Assembly: GCA_936450465.1 (NCBI GenBank)
Contig: OW388292.1
Span: 26,572,122 to 26,636,121 of the forward strand
DNA: 64,000 nucleotides
Direction: 5' to 3'
Source: Gibbula magus
Lineage: Eukaryota > Mollusca > Gastropoda > Trochida > Trochidae
The translations under genes and the position numbers were made by a program. Of the stretch, positions 47,072 to 58,700 are shown one piece after another. Within the stretch, counting starts at the first letter, position 1. Each line of letters opens with the position of its first letter. The notes below the pieces were generated by a model, which worked only from the letters and a program-made list of their open reading frames with translations, searched no databases and had not been told where the DNA came from.

Positions 47072-47353
47072 TCAAATGAGTAAATTTACAATGGCGGAGG
47101 AGAGAGAGGGAAGAATTCCCTGAAACCAAACCCCAAATGTGTCAATAAGTTTTATAAGTAAGAAAATAACGAAACTAAAGACGGCTGCCATTGCACCTGT
47201 AACGCATCCGTGCGTCATGTACTTCACATAGTCTTGGCACCTCTTGAGGTTTGCTTCGTTTCTAGAATTGGTCTTACATGACTTGTTTGATAACAGTGTT
47301 AGTATCTTCACTGGAATGTCGCATTCATTGCAATAAAGAAGGTGGCTACCCAT
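47072..47353 (-). CDS. hypothetical 93-aa ORF with one membrane segment
   Basis: The frame starts MGSHLLYCNECDIPVKILTL and carries five cysteines in its first half. A hydrophobic helix follows (about residues 53-70, TGAMAAVFSFVIFLLIK) and then a short hydrophobic tail. Codon use looks plausible, but length alone is weak evidence in this AT-rich sequence. I do not recognise a family. It could be a single-exon gene, one exon of a larger gene, or chance. It precedes the 364-aa ORF gene on the same strand by 2.1 kb. Confidence 0.25.
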   Translation of the reverse strand: MGSHLLYCNECDIPVKILTLLSNKSCKTNSRNEANLKRCQDYVKYMTHGCVTGAMAAVFSFVIFLLIKLIDTFGVWFQGILPSLSSAIVNLLI

Positions 47354-48243
47354 AGATATTGGTTTCCTTCACCTTTACAACTTCTAAAATGTTTCTTTAG
47401 GGTGGGTTAGTGGTGTTAGACATTGTAATGAGTGTTCATTTACCATGGACACCCCGACGTTTTTTGCTCCTCAACACAAGACATCTGGGAAAGACCGGTG
47501 CCAACACAAATGCAATATATTTGATCCTACCAATGATAAATACATTTGTAATATGAATAATCAATTTTTAAACATTATCTCTAAACTTTATCCAGCAGGA
47601 TTAATTTGTTTTGACTCTGTTTAAACGTGTGTATATCGTTTCTTTCCCCCTTAGTTTTAGTTTGTGTCCATGGTTGTACCCGTTAATACGTGCGTACCTT
47701 ACTCCATTCTAACTCAAGTCAATTCTTCTCACATAACTCTGACATAACTCGACCTGAATAATCACTGTGGGGAGAGAATGACCTTAAACTTTGAAGTGTT
47801 ACAAACTAAAGAATTTACTAAACCAGACGCTGTTCTTTAACAATTTATTCAACAAATCATATACATAGGTATAGGTATAAAACAAAACATGTTAGTTGGT
47901 TTTCTTTCAGAGCTGCCTTGCATATTGTACAACATGTCATTATGAATAGCTATTTCATCTATTCTCTCCACCTTGGTGAAATTGTGTTGTGAAAAGAACT
48001 GAAAGATGATTTTCTTTTATATATTTCGCATTTATTTGCGCCTGTTTTAAAATATTCATCAAACGTATTCCTTTAGTTACGTTTTTAAAAAAAAGGTTAT
48101 TTATAATAATAATCGGAAATCCGTTAGTTGATCGATACAGTTTTGAAAGTTGGTTGTGTGTAACACAATTAGGAAACTTTGTGACCTTTTCATTCAATAG
48201 ATGGCACCCATTAGCGTTTCTCAATAGTTCTCATGCTGTGCAC

Positions 48244-48460
48244 TGGGCCGTGTTCAAGAGGTTTCAAAGAAATCGCTCAATTAGCGATTACTTTTAAACC
48301 TCTCTTGAACGCGATTGCTCAATGTAGCGCTACGTAGCAAAGCGAGCGAACTTTGAGGTTTTGCACCGTGTCGTTCAGGAGAATGAGCGCTACTTGAGCG
48401 CTACATTGAGCAATCAATGAGCGATTATAAGCGCTCGCTGTTATGGAACGGGGCCCCGAT
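48244..48460. mobile_element. foldback element rich in GAGCGCTA motifs
   Basis: The left end GGGCCGTGTTCAAGAGGTTT and the right end GTTATGGAACGGGGCCCC are roughly inverted. The interior repeats TTGAGCG / CGCTCAA and TAGCGCTA in both orientations, so most of the roughly 215 bp can fold on itself. It is a likely MITE. No target duplication is clear. Confidence 0.6.
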
Positions 48461-49458
48461 GTACATTGTGCTCATTATACAAGTAGGTATGATGATGGTC
48501 AACTGCTGACCTTGGACGATCATATCATGAACATTCGGCGCACTGATGCTAACGATCCTCTCTACCTGGTAGCAGTAATTAAGAGATCTCATCTCTCATT
48601 GGCTTAAGGGGAGGGTTCTATCGGGATATTTGTGTGGAAATGACGCATTGATATATAGATGGACACATTTATATGTATGCTCGTAACATGATCCAGTTGA
48701 AAATATAACCGAGAGTTATGCTTTGGTTACCTTAGACGACAATTTGACAAAGAGCGCCAAACAAAATAAATCAATGAGAAAAACAATGAGAAGCGAAGCT
48801 ATTCATCGGCACAATGAGCTTGGAAACTTTGCTACGACAGAACTAAACATTGTTTGTCATTATTTATTTTGTGGCCATTGGATCTGTTTTATTATTACAA
48901 CAACGACGTTTTTGTAAAAAGAAAATGGCGGATGATCCGGTGGAACCCTCTCTTTAATACTCTAACTCCTACTGATTGGATCACGTACAGGCCGATGGGA
49001 CGTGGTACTGTATATAACTGATGGTAGTGGATCGTTGTGTTCTGGCCCACCAGAAACATTTAAGACGAGACGCAATTTCCCACATTGTTGTACATAAACC
49101 TGTACATAAACATATAAATTTAAAATATCTTCTGTACATATATATTCCTACATAGAAAAATGTAAAAAATAATATTTGGCAGTAGTCAAAGGCGTATACG
49201 TAGATTGTCCATCACTATTACGCTTGTAAGTCCCACATTTTCGAAGTTCCTCTGCAATAGGATATTCACAACTCAGTGTTAATATAAGGCTTTAAGAATG
49301 TATATTATCACTTTGACACCGTGACTCCAAATTCGGGCTTGCCAGACTCAATATTTGAATGTTTACTGGCAGTACGCCTATGATACCCAACACAATATAA
49401 ACACCTCTAAAATCGTATAAAACTCAACATGCTACACAATTCAACACAGTCTGTTCTA
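48461..49458. other. 3' flank of the 364-aa ORF gene
   Basis: This should hold the 3' UTR of the minus-strand gene ending at 49459. A minus-strand AATAAA lies at about 48863. No other exon-like frame was recognised. Confidence 0.4.
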
Positions 49459-50553
49459 TCAGTGGTTGAGATTGTATCCAGTCTTCTTTAATTTCAGAGT
49501 GAGTTTCTTCCAAAATGGACTCCCTTTCCCACCGTGTATGACGTCATCATGACCACTGTCACTACTTGCACTTTCAACACTTCCCCAGCGAGGGCCGCCA
49601 TTACGAGCCTGCAGAAAGGACTCGTACGAAGAGTCGTATGGCACGCCATCACGTAATGAAGTCTTCGTCTGCTTCTTAACGTTCCCCTCGACATCAATAC
49701 CAAGTTTTGAGTCACTAACACTGTAATGCCTGAGTGTTGATTTACCCGTTTTCTTAGGATTCTGTTTGAACAATGATTTAGACGAGTCCTTTTTCTGTTT
49801 GTCCCCTCTCCACGCCTCCGTCTTGGATTTCTTCTGTTTGAAGATTTTCCTCGAAACTGGAGGTTTTGATCTCACTGTGTAGACCTGTTGATCATACTCA
49901 TAATCATCATCATCGTCACTAAGATAACGTGAAAAGTCTTCACCGGCGAATTCTTTATAAAGGTTCTTCTCCTTCCCATAAGGATCGTCCCTATCGAAAT
50001 CAAGAGTCATCTCGTCCTCATCATAATCTGGAGGAGGGACTGTAACTCCTTCTATTTCCTCCACAATTGTCTCCCTTTGAAGTGACCTTGAAGGCGAATA
50101 GCTCTCCCTGTACACGTTACCCCTGTGTTCTGTTGGTGAAGCAGCTCGCAAAGGCGAAGCCTTGAACAGAGGGTTACTTGTCGTCTGCTCCTGAGGAACA
50201 TCTGAGGAATGAAGACGAGCGGGCTCGTGGATTTCAGAATAGATATTCTCTGAAGGTTCTAGAAGCATAGGCACATCCTTATCACCAATCACAAAAGCCT
50301 TGTTGACTTTTCCTCCCTCTTCGGATGAGTTCCTAGAAGATCGTTCTGGAGGAGGCTTATTTTCCAATGGGATATTTCCTGATGAATCATCTGACAGAAT
50401 CTTAGGTTTGTAAGCTCCTAGTTTAGGGTGGAGAGGAGCTTTGTTCTTTTTACCAAAGTTTAAAGATTTCTTGGTCTCCTGTTCGTCATACTCTATTGCA
50501 GCTTGGTGACCAACGAACAGCTCCCGTACATGAGGTCCTCGGTTGACCGCCAT
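49459..50553 (-). CDS. 364-aa disordered acidic/basic protein with PPxY motif, not recognised
   Basis: A single coding exon with an in-frame TAA 18 bases upstream of the ATG and a good acceptor (ttccag, exon start 50579) just before, so at least one 5' UTR exon lies to the right. The protein is almost entirely low-hydrophobicity. The N-terminus is MAVNRGPHVRELFVGHQ. A Ser/Pro/Glu-rich middle has YSEI (105-108), NPLF (127-130) and PPDY (174-177, a PPxY WW-binding motif). An acidic stretch runs 175-220 with DDDDD. A Lys-rich stretch runs 229-272. The C-terminus, 343-364, is basic and amphipathic (SPFWKKLTLKLKKTGYNLNH). There is no signal peptide, membrane span or enzyme motif. The layout suggests an adaptor or scaffold, possibly membrane-associated through the basic tail (inference). 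A continuous 1.1-kb frame in AT-rich DNA strongly supports a real gene. Confidence 0.8.
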   Translation of the reverse strand: MAVNRGPHVRELFVGHQAAIEYDEQETKKSLNFGKKNKAPLHPKLGAYKPKILSDDSSGNIPLENKPPPERSSRNSSEEGGKVNKAFVIGDKDVPMLLEPSENIYSEIHEPARLHSSDVPQEQTTSNPLFKASPLRAASPTEHRGNVYRESYSPSRSLQRETIVEEIEGVTVPPPDYDEDEMTLDFDRDDPYGKEKNLYKEFAGEDFSRYLSDDDDDYEYDQQVYTVRSKPPVSRKIFKQKKSKTEAWRGDKQKKDSSKSLFKQNPKKTGKSTLRHYSVSDSKLGIDVEGNVKKQTKTSLRDGVPYDSSYESFLQARNGGPRWGSVESASSDSGHDDVIHGGKGSPFWKKLTLKLKKTGYNLNH

Positions 50554-50578
50554 CTTGGATTCTTGATATTACGGTCTA

Positions 50579-51293
50579 CCTGGAAGTAGAAATAAAAATT
50601 CAGTACAAGGGTGGAATAATCTAGTGTATGACATTACACGGCTCTTATACAAGGTACTACCTGAAATCACGTGTATTTAGGTCCAGCTTTTCCAGTACCC
50701 GCTACAAACCTATTCAACAGTATAAAATCATTGTGTGTAAGGCTCTACCGGGTACAAGGTAATTGCACGTTCAATTCACGTGTTTTTATACGTTCAATGC
50801 TTTCATACATAGAATAAAGACCCGCTGTAAAGGAGAATATGGGAAGGTAAAAAAAACGCCCAATTCAGGTGTCCAAACATACTTCCAATAACGTTAAATA
50901 AGAGTATTGGACTGAAAAGTAAAGACACTGTCTACTACCTACTAAGAAAACCGACACAAGTGTTTGAATAATACCTCGCCGATCCAATAAAACTGATACA
51001 GACGTACCGACAACAGCGTTGCGACTTTGTTACGCATTCAATGCGATTTATACATGCTATTATGCTAAATATGCTAATCCAGTGTTGACCGAGTGTTCAT
51101 GTGCAGGGTAACTTCAAAGTCAACAATTGATTATACCACTTTGCATGGGACGAATGAAGCGAAACACTTATCTGGATATGCCAGGTATCAAAAACCAACC
51201 CTTTGACGTCAATTTCAGACAATGTTTTCCCTTCTGCAATATTCGATATCAATCTGTCCATATTCAATAACATATATTTTAGATAAATTACCG
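50579..51293. other. 5' side of the 364-aa ORF gene, no exon placed
   Basis: This is the intron upstream of the coding exon. The 5' UTR exon and promoter could not be located; they may lie anywhere to the right within the following 13 kb. No coding exon was recognised here. Confidence 0.4.
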
Positions 51294-51506
51294 CTGTTCT
51301 GCTATATAAAATTTTATTATTTTACGCCGTTCCGGTAAATACAATTCGTTATTCTACGTTGTTCTGGTATATACATTTTATTATTCTACGTTGTTCTAGT
51401 ATATACATTGTATCATTCCACGCTGTTCTGGTATATACATTCTATAATTCTACGCTGTTCTGGTATGTACATTTTATTATTCTACGCTGTTCTGGTACAT
51501 TATTCT
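51294..51506. repeat. 35-bp degenerate minisatellite
   Basis: Six copies of a unit like TTATTATTCTACGCTGTTCT-GGTATATACAT, varying by a few bases. It lies in the presumed first intron of the 364-aa ORF gene. Confidence 0.85.
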
Positions 51507-51836
51507 ATATATTGTTCATGTAAGCATCAAACATGCCTTCATGTATGTTAAAGAACTATGACTGGAAATCTATACCAATTTACCTTATTGTACCTTAATA
51601 CAGCTGCTACTAAACAGTTCAAGGGTATTTCAGTGCAATCAAGAATCTTGCCTTTGAATTTTAAGAAGAACCCGCATAAACTATAAAGTTGTTTGACTGT
51701 CATTCTAAAAGTTGGTAGTATAAAGATGGTCAAATTTGATCGTGATCAACATCTTTATTTGCAAAAATGAGAAGAGTTTTCCGTATAGATATTTTTAAAA
51801 AGCATACCATATATCCATATACAGCGACACAATCCT

Positions 51837-51995
51837 CATTTTTTGATTGATTGAAAACATATTTTATTCATTTAAGAAATGAATTGGGCACAAGTTGTGA
51901 AACTTATAGAAGCCCTCTCCAGGTAATCAACAACTATTTTACAAGGCTAGAATACATAACAAGAAAGTAAGAAATCTACAAGTGACGAAGTGGGT
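51837..51995 (-). repeat. probable LINE 3' end (truncated)
   Basis: On the minus strand the sequence reads GGAGAGGGCTTCTATAAGTT, then AATAAAATATGTTTTCAATC and (AATC)n. This resembles the 3' UTR and terminal short repeat of a non-LTR retrotransposon. No coding portion is present. Confidence 0.45.
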
Positions 51996-51999
51996 AAAC

Positions 52000-54900
52000 A
52001 TGTAATATACAATCCTCATATTTCATCAATTCCAAATGGCGGTTTGCAATGAATGTTAACATACCTGATCATCGGCATATTGATTAGTGACAATGCAACA
52101 CAAGTGATCAAAAAGAGCGTTTTTTTGCAAATTTGAATGTATTTAAATTTGGTTTTAGTAACCATGGTCACAGCTGCATAGGTAAACGGCATTGCAATAT
52201 GCAGGCCTAAATAGTGATTTCCATGAACACTGAAATGTTTGCCCAAATTATATTGAAAATCAGTTCAGATGGTATTGAACATTTTGTAGAAACAGATGAC
52301 ACAAGTGAGTTGTATTCACTAATACAGATATCCAGAATTCACCACAGAGTCTACTACTTTCTTATTCTGTAGAGGATGTAACCATATACCTAATAAAAGT
52401 TTCCACATTATGACCGCACATTGCCATTACGTTATTGAACAGGAAATGTAAACAGACACAACGATTTTTCGCACAGTTGACAGTGAAATCCATAGTGACA
52501 AGTTTATGTACATTACGTGTGCGATTTCCTCGTCAAACATCAAATTATTGAAGAGCTCCTTTATAATTATTAAAAGTCTTGACAAGTGCAATATTCAATT
52601 TCATTTTTTTTCATAAAACGTATATAGGAAATATTGAGTACAAGGGCGCGTACCGTATGCTAAATTAACACTGCGAATGTTGCTAAACCTATGGGAACAT
52701 CAGAAGAAAAGTGAATTACGAATCAAAAGTCGTTCACATCATTAAACCACTTTTCAAGTAGTAAACATCGTCTGTGAGAACATACATAAAGGATGTGTAA
52801 ATATAAGGGCGAGTCCAGTTTACTCAACATTGTGAATGTTGTTAACCCAATGGAAATATGTGTTGAAATGTAAACTCAAAAGTAACTTGCCGAGCCGTGA
52901 CGTCAACCAATGGTAAAAGCTACTTATAAATATATGTATAAAGGAAATTCAAGTTAAATATTTTGGGAGTGGATATACTATTTAATTTCACTCTCTTTTT
53001 TTTAAACTCGGCGACAGAAAACAACAAATATAAAAGAATTTATTTTGAAATTCAAAGTAAACATGTTGGGAGTAGATATAACATATACACAGTTATCCTC
53101 TTCTCTATTTTATAATCGGTGATAGAAAACAACAATAATAACCGACTTTATTACAAATTTTGGCCTTCCAAGTTACAATGTTTTTAAAATTGGAAGTACA
53201 TGTATACTTAAGTAATGTGTTCATGCCTGTTAACAAACGGTTTACATGTATAGGAAACAGGGTGGAATTTACTCATTTAGAAATCATTGAAATATGCATG
53301 TCATACTTAGAATTGAATGTGTATACTCAGCGGTAAAAGGTGCACATATTAAGTGTGTGTATTATCGAAAGAACAATTACATGCAACTACATGTTAATTA
53401 AGCCATTTACAAAATGATATTAATCTATAAATTTGTGTCATTCTGTTGATATTTCACCACAGGATTGACAACAAGACTTGACTGAGATATTCATATTCAT
53501 TCATGATTATAGCAATGTTAGTTGTTTTATGCCTAAATATACGGATGTCATTAAAACCACTGTATAAAACATTCGTAGCTAGTATGCACATTAAACATTT
53601 ACACAAGATATATTTTTGAAAAAGTCACGAGACAGGATGAATCATACCCCCGATCTAGGTTATTATGATATTTATCTCCTACTTTACTTCATTCACCGTA
53701 GGTATGGCAACGGAGCTGTGTCAGATTACTCGCTCTGAAATGAACACGCCCGGGATTATCGTGACACTTTTAATGAAATTTCGCATAGGACGAGATGTGA
53801 TATTAAAAATGGAAGTTTTTCATGCAACACACGCGATAACAGTTTACCTTAGTCTGAAATGAACACGCCCGTGATCAGCAAGACTCCCGGGTCGAAATGT
53901 ACATAGCACAAGTAGTGATACAAAGAATGCATGATTTCCATGCGTTTAAAGTGATAACGTATGGGTGCGGCTTATCTTGTGTTGGTATGTGGGTCAGGCT
54001 TACATCGTGATTGATATTTACATGTATATATTTCAACTCCGGGACGGGATGCGTGGTTTACTCTTTAATGTTTTTTCACACCATCAAGTGTACAAGGTTA
54101 TATATCCACGGTCTTGTGAGTGATCTAATTAACATCCAATACATCTACAAGTTAAGTCTCAGTAAAAAATTCAATGTGCACTGAAACCCTTGACAATATA
54201 AAGTTATGACAAATATTGTAACATGTACGGTAACATGCAACTTAAACATATACTATATTGAGAGTAGATGTTTTCGACGCATTTCTTGGCATGCCGAATT
54301 TCTAGAACTTTCTACAGTTGATTTATTCGTCAGACTTACATCAGTTATCCAAGAAATATACATGCGTATGAGACATCACTAGTTAATGTAGAAAACACTG
54401 TGCCACTTAAGAAAACGTGTTCTCGCCTACTTGTTGACCGTACTAATCGATGTGGACAAGACAAACTGAGTGAATTAAGGTGTGTTGACCTACTGTTGAT
54501 TTTCTCAATATACAAACCACGCAAATAGTGAAAGTCGATATCGACTAGCCTAGCAACTGGAGCACCGCAGTTCAAACAATGTTCAAAGAAGCGCCATTTC
54601 AACCTGAACCATTAGAGACGTTTAAAACCAGAGTTTTTAAAGTTTAAAGCATTGGTGTTGGGAATAGTTGTTTAAAAAATTCCAGGTAGATGTACTTTAA
54701 GTCTCGTTGACTATATAAGTTCGAATATCAAGTAATCGTTCATACCTACATAAAGGCACACATATATATATTTTTAATTATGCCGTATCATGCCAAAGTA
54801 CTTCGTGTTAAAATCTAGTCGTCTTATAAGGCTAAGTCTAGTTACTCCAAACACTGCACATGTAGCTGAAAAAGATTATACTTGAAAGTATATGAAAAAA

Positions 54901-55090
54901 AAAAGTACATTTGAAGTTAAGCTGTAGAAGACAAGACGATACGGGGAGCATGCCGTCCATTCGTTCACCTTCAACAACGTTCAATGTTATCTTACGTCTT
55001 ATGTACATAGTTCATGTATGGGCGATCACAACCGCTTTGTGAATATGAGATCAAACACATATACATGTACTTGTACACACGTTTCAGATG
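52000..55090. other. no gene seen
   Basis: AT-rich sequence with many short frames (60-85 aa) on both strands, none with splice sites or motifs that support an exon. The related phrases CTCTGAAATGAACACGCCCG and GTCTGAAATGAACACGCCCG at 53730-53870 are a local duplication of about 120 bp. Confidence 0.5.
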
Positions 55091-55094
55091 TCTC

Positions 55095-55790
55095 TTCTGG
55101 TGTACGTATTTCCAACTATATGTATCATCCAAAACTGTGTTCCACAGGAGATATCGCTTGTGTGAGATCAAGCGATATCTCATAGGAGATATCGTTTTGA
55201 CAGACTAGATGTTGCACAATGCCCTGCCACCGTCAACTACATGACATGCTTTTACATCATCAATTAATGACAGCTTGAGATTGAGAGAGGAAGATAAAAC
55301 AACACCCCTTTAGACAAACGCCTCTGTCAACAGTGCAGTCAGGGTGTTACAGAAACGGAAGAACATTTTATATTTGAATGCCCAAAATATGTTCATTATC
55401 GCTCGAAACTAATTTCATCAACTGGTCTCGTTGGGGTCTCAAGGAAAGAGCTCCTCTCATCAATTATAAACCCCAAGAGTCATCATGCTTCTATCACTTG
55501 TAAATTACTTTATGACATGTATTCAATGAGATTAAGCCACATTGGTTAATAATTGTACAATCTATAATATGCATTGTTTGGTCTCACACTGAGATATAAT
55601 AATGCTCTTGTATATATTTTACTTATAATATGTATTAACATTTGTTAACTTCTTTGTACACTGCCCATAATGGGTGTTTTATGTACAATAAATATCTTGT
55701 ATCTTGTATCTTGTATCACACTTCTATGACGTCATGAACATGATGACATCACAATGCTATGACATCACTGTATTGGAAGTCAAATGGCAC
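55095..55790 (-). repeat. dispersed repeat, copy 2, interrupted by a LINE fragment
   Basis: Reverse-complement match to the repeat at 2483-2700. The left part, 55095-55269, contains ATCCAAAACTGTGTTCCACA, AGGAGATATCG and GCCCTGCCACCGTCAACTAC. The right part, 55718-55790, contains CTATGACGTCATGAACATGA and ATGACATCACAATGCTATGA. The two parts are adjacent in the other copy but here are separated by about 450 bp of retrotransposon. The left part also holds a GAGATATCGCTTG hairpin with 13-bp arms. Confidence 0.75.
55270..55717 (+). pseudogene. LINE 3' fragment with zinc-binding module and (CTTGTAT)n tail
   Basis: The frame 55301-55549 encodes RLCQQCSQGVTETEEHFIFE followed by CPKY: the C-x2-C...H-x4-C module at the C-terminus of LINE polymerases. 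It ends at TAA. Upstream, the frame is broken near 55295-55310 (in-frame TAA and a frame change). A 3' UTR follows, ending AATAAATATCTTGTATCTTG and a short (TATCTTG)n tail. It is 5'-truncated: no reverse transcriptase core is present. Confidence 0.8.
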
Positions 55791-58700
55791 TGCTCTGCTC
55801 ATATATGTACCCTTTCCATTGAAACGTAATGCAGAATGGTTTTGGATGATACTCAACACTTGCTAATAAAAGTAACAATATTCTCAGCAAGCCCCGGATA
55901 TTTTTAACTTTTATCAACTTATATATTTGATATGAGAAGACACTTGGGTGAGATTCTCTACGTGTCTGACGATGCTTGTTTCTCTACACGTCTCCTAACA
56001 TCGATATCGACCTCCCAACTTCATTTTCTACATGATTATAATATTTTCTATTTGTACAATTTTAGTTATATAGCCATCTGTTTATTATGAATTCATCATG
56101 TTTTCTCAATTTTAAGTTCTTTTTTTTGTCTATGGTCGCTTCATTTTGCTCATATTTTTGTACGTGCTGATCTCCTTATCAAATGTGTTTATGGCCGTCT
56201 CTATTTGTTCTTGTTATATTCATTACAAACCAAACCTAATCAATCATCATAGGCACGCTGTGAAGAATATTTATCATAGAGGACAACATATCGGAATTCT
56301 TCATCTGATTATCCTGAACCTTTAAGAGAATCTGAACCATGTATCTATCATATCATTCCATGTCCACATGTCACTGTGGTAGATTTACAAGATACTAATA
56401 CTGACGTCATCATTGCTTATCTGTCCTTCAAATCCAGGTGTACTACCCTTATACATTATGAGGAAAACGATCAGACTTCTTCTTGTTATGTATAAAGTTA
56501 CCATAGAGAACGACATATGAAACCTGTTTCTATTAAATATACCAATGTAGTAGATATATGTACTTGATATAAATATCAATATCTCCACGTCTTAGAATCT
56601 CATTTAAACCAAACCTGTTCTTGTAATATACTGTGCCGGAAATTGGTTGTCGTAAAACGCCAACGATATACTTCAACGCTGAACGTTATTTATTTTCTGG
56701 ACATTCCACTATGGTGATATAGACACCCGGTAAGTCGATACTATTCTGACAAAAATACACTTAATAAGTTGTCATTGAGGTAGAGCTCCACCTAAGAATA
56801 AAGCATAGGGGCATGGTACTAAAAGGTTCAAAATACCTCCTTATAACAAATTTGGTCAGGAAAAAAAATTAAATTGTCAGAACGGCACCATAAATGGAGA
56901 GAAGAGTTTACCAAAAATTAAAACAAACGAACATTGTCCTTCCTACGTGAACTTTGAAACCCTAAACATTGAACATCGTATGTTTATCTGGATAATGTTA
57001 CGATATATACAACCTTCACTATTCTCTATTTAGAAAATGCTGTTTTGGACATTTCTACTGTTTGACGTCATTTCAAAAGTGCCTTGCTAGTGTTGTCGTT
57101 TAAGTCGTTACAGCCAGTGCTTGTTTGTTTGATCTTAGCGCACCTGTTGCTCACTGAAAGGGCTACACACATGTGGAAAAAGAGATTAATATTAATCAAA
57201 ACAGCCTGCAGCAAATCGTCTATAGTACTTGAACTTCGCAAACCTATACAGCTGATGTTTATCTGAACAATCTAATACATATACACCAGGGATGATCAAC
57301 ATACATGTACAACGTATTGGCATCCAGCGAGAACCTGTGGTGATTCACTATTTAGGTAAAGTTGTTGTTGAAAGTTTAACTATTGCTTTATTGACAAGAG
57401 TACACACTTTAAATACATTTCGATCGCCTATCCTACACAACAAGGTATAACCTAAAATGTAAACAAATCCTGTTGATCTGTATTTATTAATATTATGATA
57501 TGCACTGTGTTCATGCACTGGCTTGTGTATAATGACATAACAAGTTAGGGACCACGTACCCCATCTCAAACATTGAAGTATTCAATAGTTCATACTATGA
57601 ATCGTATATACAGCTTAAATATTAAATCGAAATCTTCAATGTTTTTGTTGAGAATGTAAGAGTGATATGATAATTATTTCGTTGAAAACTATCTCTAGCA
57701 TGTCAAATTATGAACATAAAACATAAAACATAAAAATAAAACTACCTACAGCAGTATATACCTATTACACAGATCCATGGTAAATACAATTATTGAGAAA
57801 CACATACGAACATGTATTACGCGTATATGATATAACAAAATTACATTAGGCTATCCACGAAGAAAGCCACGTCAAACATCCTGGTAGAACTTTCACCAAT
57901 GTCTGCTGATCTTGGAAGACGAAGCCAATATGATCTCACATAACAGAATCACCACAGAACATTTACAAACATCAGAATATTGAAATTGTCATAAATATGT
58001 CTGTTCTTTAGAGATTATAAAGAATAAAACGACAACCACATTCTGATCGTTTCAGAGAGATATGAAGACTGAGTGTACTTACAACAGCGGATCCTCAAAT
58101 CAACCAAGTACAAGCCTCCTTCATGGTATACATGTCTGCCTGTACACAACACGGATATAAGTAATCTACCCTGCCTCACGATTCACATGACACAGACCCA
58201 TGTGAGTCGCATATCTTATACAGGGAGGGAGGGAGGCTCAGACACGCTTGATCGCGCATCACTTCTTCAGTCTCATCTATGCGTTCCTGCCGCTGATCGT
58301 TCTATAAATAACCTCGTATATAAACTGGTTATCAATTGGACAAGCGCTCAGTCGACAAGTGACATTCACCGAGACTTCTTCCTCGCCCATAAGCGATATT
58401 GATTGTTAAATGTCCACCTCACGGGTGGGAAACTGTCAACGTGTGTGTGTTTTGGCATATATAGGGTCCAGAGGAAGTAAATGCATCGCTCTGGCTATGC
58501 ATTGTATAACACCATTGTGTACATTTAGTTGTTATGTTATTTCAAAATATGAACAAAATGTAATCACAAAAACTCTTACCAATTGAATTTTGTCACAATT
58601 TTGTATTTTTATCAACATCAGAGTGTCTGTGTTAAATACAGTTTCTTCAGTTTGTTATTCATCATGCAACATTTCTGTGAACGTACAAACATCGGGACTA

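Noticed and set aside
54992..55208. Overlapping 63-64 aa frames on opposite strands
   Set aside because: They translate the palindromic GATATC part of a dispersed repeat.
58073..58402. 109-aa plus-strand frame
   Set aside because: Low-complexity composition, no domain, no splice context; expected by chance in 8 kb of open intergenic DNA.
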